From contig NZ_JAXCLX010000003.1 of the NCBI RefSeq assembly GCF_034044635.1, positions 659,822-723,821 on the forward strand: a stretch of DNA of 64,000 bases, given 5' to 3'. The notes under the pieces are model-generated. The model saw only the letters and a program-made list of their open reading frames with translations, searched no databases and was not told where the DNA came from. The DNA is from Dongia rigui. Lineage in GTDB: Bacteria; Pseudomonadota; Alphaproteobacteria; Dongiales; Dongiaceae. Positions 47,571 to 55,828 of the stretch are shown one piece after another. Made by a program: the position numbers and the translations under genes. Position 1 is the stretch's first letter, and each line of letters starts with the position of its first letter.

Positions 47571-47586
47571 CTGTCCGCATGGTCAA
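47571..47586. promoter_or_regulatory. RutR-box-like site 1 upstream of preT
   Basis: CTGTCCGCATGGTCAA matches 11 of 14 defined bases of the RutR consensus TTGACCANNTGGTCAA, with the right half TGGTCAA perfect. Its centre is 22 bp from site 2, about two helical turns. Confidence 0.6.
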
Positions 47587-47592
47587 TTATTC

Positions 47593-47608
47593 TTGACCGA
47601 TTGGAAAG
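47593..47608. promoter_or_regulatory. RutR-box-like site 2 upstream of preT
   Basis: TTGACCGATTGGAAAG matches 11 of 14 defined bases of the RutR consensus, with the left half TTGACC perfect. Together with site 1 it places opposite perfect half-sites two turns apart. Confidence 0.6.
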
Positions 47609-47720
47609 GAATTAACCGCGGCAGGTACAGTTTCTACTCACGCAACCTGTGAAGCTCCTCACAGCCGCATCGCAGCAAAGCGCCTATCTCCGTTGCATCA
47701 CGCTTTGAACGGAGTACCCC

Positions 47721-47930
47721 ATGTTGACGACCTATCTCTTCGCCCGCCGCCGCACCGGCCGCTTGCACGCCTTCCTCATCGCCCTCGGCGCCCAACTCAA
47801 GCGCATGCGTGAAGAGCGTCGCGCTGTTATCGAGCTGTCGCATCTCTCCGATCACCAGCTGCGCGACATCGGCATCAGCCGTGCCGAGATCGATCACGCT
47901 GTGCAGCATGGACGCGATCGCTTTCAATAA
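47721..47930 (+). CDS. DUF1127 domain small protein
   Basis: This is a 69-residue basic protein ending in the DUF1127 motif LSDHQLRDIGISRAEIDHAV. Small DUF1127 proteins are common in alphaproteobacteria, and some affect phosphate or carbon metabolism and RNA turnover. It is divergent from preT, across a 283-bp region with the RutR-like sites, and directly followed by the sugar-transport operon. Confidence 0.85.
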   Translation: MLTTYLFARRRTGRLHAFLIALGAQLKRMREERRAVIELSHLSDHQLRDIGISRAEIDHAVQHGRDRFQ

Positions 47931-47934
47931 GCCT

Positions 47935-47954
47935 GTTTAGTCAGATTACTAAAC
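47935..47954. promoter_or_regulatory. Palindrome upstream of the sugar ABC operon, element 1
   Basis: GTTTAGT-CAGATT-ACTAAAC is a perfect 7-bp inverted repeat five bases after the DUF1127 stop and about 125 bases before the substrate-binding gene. It could be a regulator site or a weak terminator (it lacks GC pairs and a T-run, which favours a protein site). Confidence 0.5.
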
Positions 47955-47997
47955 TGCTTTCCGTTTATTCTCTCCAATTGACCTTTGGAACAGGACC

Positions 47998-48046
47998 GTC
48001 CCAGTATTCAAGCATGGTTGCCATCAAGAGCGACCAGTACTGGGAC
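47998..48046. promoter_or_regulatory. Palindromes upstream of the sugar ABC operon, element 2
   Basis: GTCCCAGTA (47998-48006) and TACTGGGAC (48038-48046) are inverted arms 31 bases apart. The second arm overlaps the perfect palindrome CCAGTACTGG (48034-48043). A LacI regulator is encoded in this operon and is the obvious candidate ligand, but the sites lack the usual central CG. Confidence 0.45.
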
Positions 48047-48077
48047 CATTCCTGTTTAATAAACATGGGGAGAATGC

Positions 48078-49070
48078 ATGATGTTTACGCGTCGCCGCCT
48101 GCTGCATAGCGCTGCCGGCCTGTCCGCCATCGGTGCGATGAGCACCTTGCCTCTGGGCATCGCCCGCGCTGCGGGGAAGCCCGTCGTGGCCCTGCTGCCC
48201 GGTGTGGTCGATCCTTTCTACTTCACCATGAAGCGCGGCGCCGACAAGGCGGCGGAGGAAGAAGGCATCGAGCTGCTGTTCCAGATCCCCAAGGCCTGGA
48301 ACGTCACCGAGCAGGTGCCGATCCTGAAAGCCATCATCGCCAAGAAGCCCGACGTGCTGCTCATTTCGCCGGTCGACAAGGACCAGCTCATCCAGCCGCT
48401 CAAAGAGGCGGCCGATGCCGGCATCAAGGTCATCACCGTCGACACCTATATCGGTGAAGGCAAATACCAGACGGGTTCCGGCAAGGCCGATTTCCCGCTC
48501 TCTTACGTCGCTTCCGACAACACCGAGGGCGGCCGCATCGCGGCACGGGCCCTTGCCAAGGCGGTCGGCGAGAAGGGTGCGGTCTATTGCGAGAACAACA
48601 AGCCGGGCATTTCCTCGACCGACCAGCGCATGCAGGGTTTCGAGGAGGAGATGAAGAAGTTCCCGAACATCAAGATATTGAAGACGCAGTATAACGAGGA
48701 CGATGCCAACAAGGCTGCGGCCCATGTGGCGGCGGTGCTGGCGCGCGAACCCAATCTCGACGGCATCTTCGGCGCCAACACCTTCTCCGGCATGGGTGCC
48801 TCGGAAGGCGTCAAGAAGGCCGGCAAGACGGGCCAGGTGAAGGTCGTCGTCTTCGACGCCGTCCCCGGCATCGATGCCAGCTTGAAATCCGGCCTGGTCG
48901 ATGTCGCCATCGCCCAGAAACCGGCCGAGATGGGCTATGTCGGCGTCAAATTCGCGTCCGACCTCATCAAGGGCAAGACCATCCCCACCTGGCAAGGCAC
49001 CGGCTTCGTCGTCATGGACAAGTCGAACATCGACCAGGAAGACGTCCGCCAGTACATCTATTCGAACTGA
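48078..49070 (+). CDS. Sugar ABC transporter substrate-binding protein (FrcB/RbsB-like)
   Basis: This is a 330-residue periplasmic binding protein of the type I sugar family with a twin-arginine-like signal (FTRRRLLHSAAGLS). Landmarks are GVVDPFYFTMKRGADKAAEEEG, LLISPVDKDQLIQPLKEAADAGIKVITVD and SYVASDNTEGGRIAARAL. It delivers a monosaccharide to the permease. The single-domain ATPase downstream makes the FrcBCA (fructose/mannose/ribose) type the closest match. Confidence 0.9.
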   Translation: MMFTRRRLLHSAAGLSAIGAMSTLPLGIARAAGKPVVALLPGVVDPFYFTMKRGADKAAEEEGIELLFQIPKAWNVTEQVPILKAIIAKKPDVLLISPVDKDQLIQPLKEAADAGIKVITVDTYIGEGKYQTGSGKADFPLSYVASDNTEGGRIAARALAKAVGEKGAVYCENNKPGISSTDQRMQGFEEEMKKFPNIKILKTQYNEDDANKAAAHVAAVLAREPNLDGIFGANTFSGMGASEGVKKAGKTGQVKVVVFDAVPGIDASLKSGLVDVAIAQKPAEMGYVGVKFASDLIKGKTIPTWQGTGFVVMDKSNIDQEDVRQYIYSN

Positions 49071-49106
49071 CGTAGATCGGGCGGGCGGTCAGTCTGTTCC
49101 TCCTTG

Positions 49107-49206
49107 TCATGGTCCGCGAAGGCGGACCATCCACGAGTTTGCTGGCAACGTCTCGGCGTATGGCGCGAAACTCGTGGACCCCCCGCCTCCGCGGGGGATG
49201 ACAAGG
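49107..49206. repeat. Family C inverted repeat between binding-protein and permease genes, copy 2
   Basis: The arms begin GTCATGGTCCGCG and end CGCGGGGGATGAC, with an inner GTCCACGAGTTT/AAACTCGTGGAC pairing and a central TTTGCTGGCAACG shared with the copy at 45963-46062. It lies inside the sugar-transport operon. Confidence 0.85.
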
Positions 49207-49259
49207 AGGGAGTAAGGCTGACCGCCCGTCTCACTTGCCCATCGCATAAGGACCGCCCC

Positions 49260-50246
49260 GTGACCGATCACACCGTCGACGACAAACTCGGCCGCCTGGC
49301 GCTGCTGACCAAGCTGTGGCCCTGGCTCTTCCTCCTCGCCCTCATCGTCTTCTTCGAGGCCTGGGCGCAGATCGAGGTCGGGCGCACCTTTCTGTTCAGC
49401 AGCTACAACATCCAGGCCATCCTGCTGGCGGCTTCGGCGCCGCTGTTGCTGGCCCTGGGCCAGACCTTCGTCATCATCACCAGCGGCATCGATCTCTCCG
49501 TCGGCTTCGTCATGGGGTTGGCCGCCGTGGTCGTCGCACAAATCACGCTGTTGAGCGGCAATACCGAAATAGCGCTCCTCATCGGCATCATCGTGACCCT
49601 CCTCGTCTGCGCCGTCTCCGGCTGGATCTCCGGCACGCTGGTCGCGCGTCTCGGCGTTCCCGCCTTCATCGGCACACTCGGCATGTATGGTGTGGCACGC
49701 GGTGCCGGTTTCCTCTCCGCCGGGTCCGGCATGACCATCTCGATCGACAACCCGCTGCTGGAATGGCTCGGCACCGGCTGGATGCCGGTCATCGTCACCG
49801 GCATCCTCCTGCTCATGCTGCACTTCGTGCTGTCGCAGACCAAATTCGGCCAATACACCTATGCCATCGGCGGCAATCTGCAATCGGCCGCACGCGCCGG
49901 CATCGATGTGAAGCGGCATCTCATCAAGATCTATATCCTCTCCGCGCTCTTTGCCGGTGTCGGCGGCATTGTCTACACCGCGCGCTATGCGGCAGGTGCT
50001 GCCAATGCCGGTGAATCGATGCTCCTCGATTCCATCGCCGCCGTCGTCATCGGCGGCGCCTCGCTCTTTGGCGGCACCGGCAATGTGGTGGGCACGCTCA
50101 TCGGCGCCCTCATCATCGCCGTCATCCAGTTCGGCCTCATCTTCATCGATATCGATGCCTTCTGGCAGTTCATCGCCGTCGGCGTCGTCATCATCCTCTC
50201 GGTCCTCATCGACCAATACAAAGACCGGCTGCTGCGGGGGGCATGA
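49260..50246 (+). CDS. Sugar ABC transporter permease (FrcC/RbsC-like)
   Basis: This is a 328-residue permease of the BPD_transp_2 family. Landmarks are LALGQTFVIITSGIDLSVG near the N-terminus and the VVIGGASLFGGTGNVVGTLIGAL motif near the C-terminus, both standard for ribose-type permeases. The GTG start has AAGGA seven bases upstream. The longer open frame upstream only reads through the hairpin repeat. Confidence 0.94.
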   Translation: MTDHTVDDKLGRLALLTKLWPWLFLLALIVFFEAWAQIEVGRTFLFSSYNIQAILLAASAPLLLALGQTFVIITSGIDLSVGFVMGLAAVVVAQITLLSGNTEIALLIGIIVTLLVCAVSGWISGTLVARLGVPAFIGTLGMYGVARGAGFLSAGSGMTISIDNPLLEWLGTGWMPVIVTGILLLMLHFVLSQTKFGQYTYAIGGNLQSAARAGIDVKRHLIKIYILSALFAGVGGIVYTARYAAGAANAGESMLLDSIAAVVIGGASLFGGTGNVVGTLIGALIIAVIQFGLIFIDIDAFWQFIAVGVVIILSVLIDQYKDRLLRGA

Positions 50247-51019
50247 TGACGACACCGATCCTTGAAGCCCGGAACGTCTCGATCCGCTTCGGCGGTGTCG
50301 AGGCCCTGAAGAACGTCTCGCTGCACGTCGCCCCTGGCGAGGTGCTGGCCCTGGCCGGTGACAACGGTGCCGGCAAGTCGACCCTCATCAAGGTCATCTC
50401 CGGCGTCTATCATCCCCATGAAGGCGAACTGTTCTTCGAAGGCCAGCCGCTCAGCATGCGCGATCCGCAGGATGCCCGCACCAAGGGCATCGAGACGATC
50501 TACCAGGACCTCGCCTTGGCCGACAATCTCGATGTCGGCTCCAACATCTTCTTAGGCCGTGAGCCGATGCATCGCCGCTTCGGCGTCAACGTGATCAACC
50601 GCGCGCATATGCGCAAAGTCGCAAAGGACGTGCTCGACCGGCTCGACATCGTCATTCCGGAAAAGAAACTGACCGGGCCTGTGCGCACGCTTTCCGGCGG
50701 CCAGCGCCAGGCGATTGCCATCGGCCGCGCCATCTATTGGGATGCACGCGTGCTCATCATGGACGAACCCACGGCGGCCTTGGGTGTCCCCGAACAGCGC
50801 AAGGTGATGGAACTCATTCAGGGCCTCAAGGCCGAGGGTGTCGCCGTCATCCTCATCTCGCACAATCTCCACGACATCTTCGGCGTCGCCGACCGCATCA
50901 TGGTCCTGCGCCGCGGCGAACTGGCCGGCGAACGCCTGACGCGCGAAACCGATGGCGACGAAATCGTGCGCCTCATGGTCGGCGACGCATACGCCGCCAC
51001 CAAGACGGCGACGAGGTAA
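50243..51019 (+). CDS. Sugar ABC transporter ATP-binding protein, single domain (FrcA-like)
   Basis: This 258-residue ATPase has Walker A GDNGAGKSTLIKV, signature LSGGQRQAIAIGRAI, Walker B VLIMDEPTAALG and switch SHNLHD. Most ribose-type ATPases are double-length; a single domain of this size is characteristic of FrcA. The start overlaps the permease stop by four bases, and the stop overlaps the next start (TAATG). Confidence 0.94.
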   Translation: MMTTPILEARNVSIRFGGVEALKNVSLHVAPGEVLALAGDNGAGKSTLIKVISGVYHPHEGELFFEGQPLSMRDPQDARTKGIETIYQDLALADNLDVGSNIFLGREPMHRRFGVNVINRAHMRKVAKDVLDRLDIVIPEKKLTGPVRTLSGGQRQAIAIGRAIYWDARVLIMDEPTAALGVPEQRKVMELIQGLKAEGVAVILISHNLHDIFGVADRIMVLRRGELAGERLTRETDGDEIVRLMVGDAYAATKTATR

Positions 51020-51990
51020 TGACGCGTTGGCGCCTCGACTGGCCGCACGGCTCGGCCGAGCTCACCGCGCAAGGCGGCCTGCTCGGCCCCGTCACCTTTC
51101 GCTTAGGGCATGGCCGCACCGTGCAGCCGATGTATCTGGCACCCTGGCTGAACGACCCGGCAACCCGCGACCTGCCCCCGCTCCTGCGCGATCTCAAAGG
51201 CGAGCTGCCTTGCGTCCCCTTCGGCCGCACCGATTTTCCGGAAGGGTTGCAGAACTGGACACGCCGCGATCCCGGTGACGATTGGGAGCATGGCTACAGC
51301 GCCAACCAACCCTGGTCGCTGATCACCGCCGACAAGGATTTGATCCGCATCGGCCTCGACTATCCGGCAGCCTCACCCATTCGGCGCCTCGAACGCCAGA
51401 TCAGCGCTGACCCCGAGGCGGCGGCCCTCGACATCTCCCTCACCATCTTCCCGCGCGCGAACGCCGTCGTGCCGGTGGCCCTTCACCCGACCTTCCGCGT
51501 ACCGCCGGACGGCATCGATCTCCGCCCCGGTCCATTCGCCCGTGCCGTGGCTTATCCCGTGCCGGCTGAACCCGGCGTCTCGCGGCTGACGCCGGGCGGC
51601 ATTGCGCCCGACCTTTCATCCCTGCCGGCAGGCGACGGCACGCTCGACCTTCGCCATCTGCCCCTCCCCATCAAGACCGAGGAATTGCTGCAGCTGGAGG
51701 CTTGCCAGCCGCCTTTTTCGCTTTATTACAGGAGCGAACAGGTGGAGGTCAGCTTGTCCTGGGATCAGCAGAAATTGCCCGACGTCATGCTGTGGGTCAG
51801 CAATGCCGGCCGCGCGGCCTTTCCCTGGAACAGCCGCAACTACGCGCTGGGGGTCGAGCCGGTGAACGGCGCCTTCGACCTTGGCCGCGTCGCCGCCCCG
51901 CCGGAAGGCCATCCCTTTGTCCAGCGCCAGGGCCTCGCCCTTAAGAAGGACCAGCCGCTGCGCATCGATTACCGCCTGAGTGCCAGATGA
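51019..51990 (+). CDS. Galactose-mutarotase-like / aldose-1-epimerase-like protein
   Basis: This 323-residue protein has a beta-sandwich pattern consistent with a mutarotase-like carbohydrate-binding fold: WEHGYSANQPWSLI, PVALHPTFRVP with a possible catalytic His, and WVSNAGRAAFPWNSRNYALGVEPVNGAFDLG near the C-terminus. Its position in a sugar importer operon, coupled to the ATPase stop and the LacI start, supports a role in converting anomers of the imported sugar. The family is assigned with moderate certainty. Confidence 0.65.
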   Translation: MTRWRLDWPHGSAELTAQGGLLGPVTFRLGHGRTVQPMYLAPWLNDPATRDLPPLLRDLKGELPCVPFGRTDFPEGLQNWTRRDPGDDWEHGYSANQPWSLITADKDLIRIGLDYPAASPIRRLERQISADPEAAALDISLTIFPRANAVVPVALHPTFRVPPDGIDLRPGPFARAVAYPVPAEPGVSRLTPGGIAPDLSSLPAGDGTLDLRHLPLPIKTEELLQLEACQPPFSLYYRSEQVEVSLSWDQQKLPDVMLWVSNAGRAAFPWNSRNYALGVEPVNGAFDLGRVAAPPEGHPFVQRQGLALKKDQPLRIDYRLSAR

Positions 51991-52973
51991 CGGTGACCGT
52001 GCGCGACATTGCCCGCGAAGCCGGTGTTTCCATCGGCACCGTGTCGCGTGCCTTGAAGAACCAGCCCGGCTTGGCCGAAGAGACGCGCCGCCATGTCCGC
52101 AGTGTCGCCGAACGCTTGGGGTATGACTCAGGCAAGCTGCAGCGGCGCAAACTGCGCAAGCTCGCTTTCCTGCTGCACCGCCAGCACAACACGCTGGCCA
52201 ACACGCCCTTCTTCTCGGCCGTGCTGCACGGCGTCGAGGAAGCCTGCCGCACCGAGGGCATCGTGCCCTCCTTCCTCTCCGTCGGCCCCACCGATCCGGT
52301 CGCCGACCAGCTGCGCCTCCACGACCCTGACGCCCTGCTCTGCGCTGGTTTCTTCGAGCCGGAACTCCTCAATGTCTTCCGCGACACGGGCAAGCCCGTC
52401 GCTCTCATCGATCACCTCGCCGACGGATTGCTGTCGGTCAATCCGGACAATCAGCGCGGCGGCTATCTCGCGACCCAGCATCTCATTCGCGCGGGGCGGA
52501 AGCGCATCGCCTTCCTTTCCGGGTCGCTCGCACATTATTCGATCCGCGAGCGTTTCCGCGGCCACCGGCAGGCGCTCTTTGATTCCGGCATCCTCGCCGA
52601 TCCGCATCTCGAGGCGATGGTGCCGCCCGGCATGGATGTCGAACCCGGCGCCTATATCGCCATGCAGCAGCTGCTCGCCCTCGACCGGCCGCCAGATGCC
52701 GTCTTCGCCTTCAACGACAGCGCGGCACTCAATGCCATGCGCGCCATCATCGAGGCGGGGCTCAGCATCCCGCGCGACATCGCCGTGGTCGGCTTTGACG
52801 ATATTTCCCAGGCTGCCCTCGCCCACCCCCCGCTCACCACCTTGCGCATCGACAAGGAGGAGCTGGGCCGTGTCGGCGTCGATCTGGTGCTGCATGGCGG
52901 CGGCGATCGTACGCTGCCCGTCGAACTCGTCATCCGCGACAGCACTGTCGCCCAGCAACGCATTTCCGCCTGA
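51987..52973 (+). CDS. LacI family transcriptional regulator
   Basis: This 328-residue protein has the LacI helix-turn-helix VRDIAREAGVSIGTVSRAL (about residues 5-23), the hinge region, and a periplasmic-binding-like effector domain (FAFNDSAALNAMRAIIEAGLSIPRDIAVVGFDDI). It most likely represses the sugar operon that contains it and is induced by the sugar or a derivative. The start overlaps the previous stop by four bases. Confidence 0.93.
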   Translation: MTVTVRDIAREAGVSIGTVSRALKNQPGLAEETRRHVRSVAERLGYDSGKLQRRKLRKLAFLLHRQHNTLANTPFFSAVLHGVEEACRTEGIVPSFLSVGPTDPVADQLRLHDPDALLCAGFFEPELLNVFRDTGKPVALIDHLADGLLSVNPDNQRGGYLATQHLIRAGRKRIAFLSGSLAHYSIRERFRGHRQALFDSGILADPHLEAMVPPGMDVEPGAYIAMQQLLALDRPPDAVFAFNDSAALNAMRAIIEAGLSIPRDIAVVGFDDISQAALAHPPLTTLRIDKEELGRVGVDLVLHGGGDRTLPVELVIRDSTVAQQRISA

Positions 52974-52986
52974 ACGAGGTTATCCC

Positions 52987-54186
52987 GTGCCTGATCTCCC
53001 CACACCCAATTTCCGGGACCGCCAGTTTCTCATCGATCATATCCAGAAGACGCTGGCCTTTTATCACCCGCGCAGCATCGACCCCACCGGCGGCTTCTAT
53101 CATTTCCTGAAAGACGACGGCACGGTTTATGACGCCACCACGCGCCATCTGGTGAGCTCGACCCGCCTCGTCTTCAATTACGGCATGGCCTGCCGCCATT
53201 TCGGGCATGACAAATACCGCGACGGGCTGCGCCATGCGCTTACCTTCCTGCGCGATGCCCATCGCGGCCCGGCGACCGGCGGCTATGCCTGGACCCTCAA
53301 ATGGGAGAACGGCCAGAAGACCGTGCTCGACGGCACCAATCATTGCTACGGTCTCGCCTTCGTGCTGCTGGCTTACGCTCATGCCGTCATGGCAGGCGAA
53401 GAATCAGCGCGGCCGCATCTCGCCGAGACATTCGATCTGATGGAGCGCCGCTTCTTCGAACCGCAACACGGCCTCTATGCCGATGAGGCAACGCCGGATT
53501 GGTCGCAGACCTATCCCTATCGCGGGCAGAACGCCAACATGCATGCCTGCGAGGCGATGCTGGCCGCCTATGACGCAACGAAGGAAACGCGCTATCTCGA
53601 CCGCGCCGAACTCCTGGCCGAGAACATCACCCGGCGCCAGGCGGCGCTCGCCAATGGCATGATGTGGGAGCATTACCACGAAGATTGGTCGGTCGATTGG
53701 GAATACAATAAACAAGACAAGACCAACATCTTCCGTCCCTGGGGCTATCAGCCGGGACACTTGACCGAATGGGCCAAGCTCCTCCTCACCCTGGAGCGCC
53801 ATCGCAAGCGCGACTGGTTGGCGCCGCGCGCCAAGGAACTCTTCGACCTGGCGCTCGCCAAGGCCTGGGACAAGCAGAACGGCGGCATCTTCTACGGCTT
53901 CGGGCCGGAGGATGAGATCTGCGATTCGGATAAATACTTCTGGGTCCAGGCCGAAAGCTTCGCCGCCGCCGCCTGTCTGGCGCAACGTCTCGGCAATGAG
54001 ACCTATTGGTGCTGGTACGACCGCATCTGGGACTACGCTTGGCGCCATTTCGTCGACCACGACCACGGCGCCTGGTACCGCATCCTGACGCACGACAACA
54101 AGAAGTACTCCGACGAGAAAAGCCCGGCGGGGAAGGTCGACTACCACACCATGGGTGCGGCCTATGAGGTGCTGGGGGTCATCTAG
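52987..54186 (+). CDS. AGE family epimerase/isomerase (N-acylglucosamine 2-epimerase superfamily)
   Basis: This 399-residue alpha/alpha-barrel enzyme has the conserved His positions of the family in GTNHCYGLAFVLLAYAHA, NMHACEAMLAAYDAT, WGYQPGHLTEWAKLL and KVDYHTMGAAYEVLGV. The closest activities are mannose isomerase or cellobiose/mannose 2-epimerase types; the operon context (fructose/mannose-type importer) favours mannose-fructose interconversion. The GTG start follows a CGAGG ribosome binding site. It is the last gene of the operon. Confidence 0.88.
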   Translation: MPDLPTPNFRDRQFLIDHIQKTLAFYHPRSIDPTGGFYHFLKDDGTVYDATTRHLVSSTRLVFNYGMACRHFGHDKYRDGLRHALTFLRDAHRGPATGGYAWTLKWENGQKTVLDGTNHCYGLAFVLLAYAHAVMAGEESARPHLAETFDLMERRFFEPQHGLYADEATPDWSQTYPYRGQNANMHACEAMLAAYDATKETRYLDRAELLAENITRRQAALANGMMWEHYHEDWSVDWEYNKQDKTNIFRPWGYQPGHLTEWAKLLLTLERHRKRDWLAPRAKELFDLALAKAWDKQNGGIFYGFGPEDEICDSDKYFWVQAESFAAAACLAQRLGNETYWCWYDRIWDYAWRHFVDHDHGAWYRILTHDNKKYSDEKSPAGKVDYHTMGAAYEVLGVI

Positions 54187-54202
54187 AAGGTCGAGAGTCT
54201 TC

Positions 54203-54259
54203 GCCCCCGCCCCCCTCCTACCTCCCCCCTGAAGGTGGGAGGGATGGGTGGGGGGCCGG
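54203..54259. repeat. GC-rich repeat related to family A, left copy flanking the rutR-like gene
   Basis: It contains CCTCCCCCCTGAAGGTGGGA followed by GGGTGGGG. Its reverse complement matches 55675-55728 over about 45 bases with few differences, so the two form inverted copies around the TetR and oxidoreductase genes. Confidence 0.8.
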
Positions 54260-54414
54260 AAGCGATGACTCTCACCAAACTATCTCCCTGAAATCCCTCA
54301 CTTTCCCCAAATTCCTGACCGATCCCTTTTCCCCCCGGTCAAACAATCCGGTTGAGCGCTGCGCCCGATCCGGTTTTACTAGCGAGAACGGGGAAGAGAC
54401 GGGGGGAATGTAAA

Positions 54415-55092
54415 ATGAGCGGCGCGGGTGGGGATGAATCCCAGACCGATCTGGATGAGAGCACCCTGGGCGTCCGCGCGCGCAGCCGGGCCCGGATCGA
54501 GGCCAGCATCCGCAAGGCGGCGGAAGAAGTCTTCGCCGAGATGGGCTTCGAAGGCGCCTCGACCAGCCTCATCGCCAAGCGCGCGGGCTTGCCTAAGGCC
54601 AACCTCCATTACTATTTCAAGACCAAGAACGACCTCTATCAGTTCGTGCTACGCGACATCATCGAGTTGTGGCTGAACACCGCGCAGGAGATCCAGCCCG
54701 AGGCCGATCCGGCCGTGGCGCTCGCCCATTACATCGGGCAGAAGATCGACCTCGCCCGCGACCGGCCGATCGCGTCACGCGTCTTTGCCAATGAAGTTCT
54801 GCACGGGGCGCCGCGCTTCGACCGCTTCATGCGCCAGGATTTGAAAGACTGGGTCGAGCGCAAATCGGCGATCATCGAGGAATGGATCGGGCGCGGGAAG
54901 ATCGACCAGATCGACCCCAAGCATCTTTTCTTCATGATCTGGTCGACGACGCAGACCTATGCCGATTTCGCCACCCAGATCGCGGCGGTCCTCGGCCGAC
55001 GCGAACTCATCGACAGCGACTATCAGCTCGCCGCAAAGCAGATCACCCACATCATCCTCAAGGGCTGCGGCCTCAAGGCACTAGATGCTTGA
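54415..55092 (+). CDS. TetR family regulator of the RutR type
   Basis: This 225-residue protein has a TetR helix-turn-helix (ASTSLIAKRAGLPKANLHYYF, followed by the usual K-x-x-L-Y). Its C-terminal domain matches RutR: FANEVLHGAPRFDRFMRQDLKDWV, KIDQIDPKHLFFMIW and STTQTYADFA. RutR in E. coli binds uracil or thymine and controls pyrimidine use. Here it most plausibly controls preT-preA, hydA and the amidohydrolase operon. The ATG at 54415 has a GGGGGAA ribosome binding site. Confidence 0.88.
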   Translation: MSGAGGDESQTDLDESTLGVRARSRARIEASIRKAAEEVFAEMGFEGASTSLIAKRAGLPKANLHYYFKTKNDLYQFVLRDIIELWLNTAQEIQPEADPAVALAHYIGQKIDLARDRPIASRVFANEVLHGAPRFDRFMRQDLKDWVERKSAIIEEWIGRGKIDQIDPKHLFFMIWSTTQTYADFATQIAAVLGRRELIDSDYQLAAKQITHIILKGCGLKALDA

Positions 55093-55107
55093 AAGGGGCG
55101 CCGCCCG

Positions 55108-55671
55108 ATGAAGGTTCTGGTCGTCTTCGATCACCCGCGGCGGGACTCCTTTTGCGGCGGCGTGCTCGATCGTTTCACGGCGGGCCTCAAGGCCGCTGGC
55201 CATGTGCCGGAGATCGCCGATCTCCGCGCCGAGGGATTCGATCCGCGCCTGCCCCCAGCCGACGAACCGGATTGGGATGACGGCAGCAAGCGCTACAGCG
55301 ACGTGGTCCTCCAGGAACAGGAACGCATCAGCCGCAACGAGGCGCTGGCTTTCATCTTCCCCATCTGGTGGTGGTCCTTTCCGGCAACGACCAAGGGCTG
55401 GATCGACCGCGTCTGGAACAATGGCTGGGCCTATGGCGACAAGAAGCTGCCGCACGCCAAGGCGCTCCTCATCGGCACCGCCTCGGGCGACGAAGCCGGC
55501 TATCTCAAGCGCCACTACGACGAGGCGATGCGCGTGCAGCTCGTCACCGGCATCATGCATTACTGTGGCATCCCCGATGCGCGCCTCGAATTCTTCTACG
55601 ACGTCATGCAAAGCGCCGACCATCGCGCCGATCTGCTGAAGCGCGCGGAGGAACTGGGGCGCGGGTTCTAA
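55108..55671 (+). CDS. NAD(P)H dehydrogenase (quinone) family flavoprotein
   Basis: This is a 187-residue flavodoxin-like protein. The N-terminal MKVLVVFDHPRRDSFCGGVL matches the phosphate-binding loop of NQO1/MdaB-type enzymes, and FIFPIWWWSFPATTKGWIDRVW is the typical FMN-site segment. It reduces quinones or related acceptors with NAD(P)H. It begins 15 bases after the rutR-like stop and is probably in the same transcript. Confidence 0.9.
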   Translation: MKVLVVFDHPRRDSFCGGVLDRFTAGLKAAGHVPEIADLRAEGFDPRLPPADEPDWDDGSKRYSDVVLQEQERISRNEALAFIFPIWWWSFPATTKGWIDRVWNNGWAYGDKKLPHAKALLIGTASGDEAGYLKRHYDEAMRVQLVTGIMHYCGIPDARLEFFYDVMQSADHRADLLKRAEELGRGF

Positions 55672-55674
55672 GAC

Positions 55675-55728
55675 CAAGCCCCCACCCACCCCTCCCACCT
55701 TCAGGGGGGAGGCCGGGAGGGGGGCCGC
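55675..55728. repeat. GC-rich repeat related to family A, right copy flanking the rutR-like gene
   Basis: It contains CCCACCTTCAGGGGGGAGG. It is the inverted partner of 54203-54259, directly after the quinone oxidoreductase gene. Confidence 0.8.
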
Positions 55729-55758
55729 AACCGAAAACACTTACCGACACAAACCTCC

Positions 55759-55786
55759 GTCATCCCCGGGCTTGACCCGGGGATCA
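55759..55786. repeat. Family D palindrome
   Basis: ATCCCCGGG-CTTGA-CCCGGGGAT is a short perfect palindrome of a type widespread in alphaproteobacterial intergenic regions. A degraded partial match (CGATCCCGGGCTTGACC) lies near 61006. Confidence 0.65.
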
Positions 55787-55828
55787 ACTGCCGACAGCCT
55801 GTAGCTCTCGGCGTGAGAAGGATAACCA

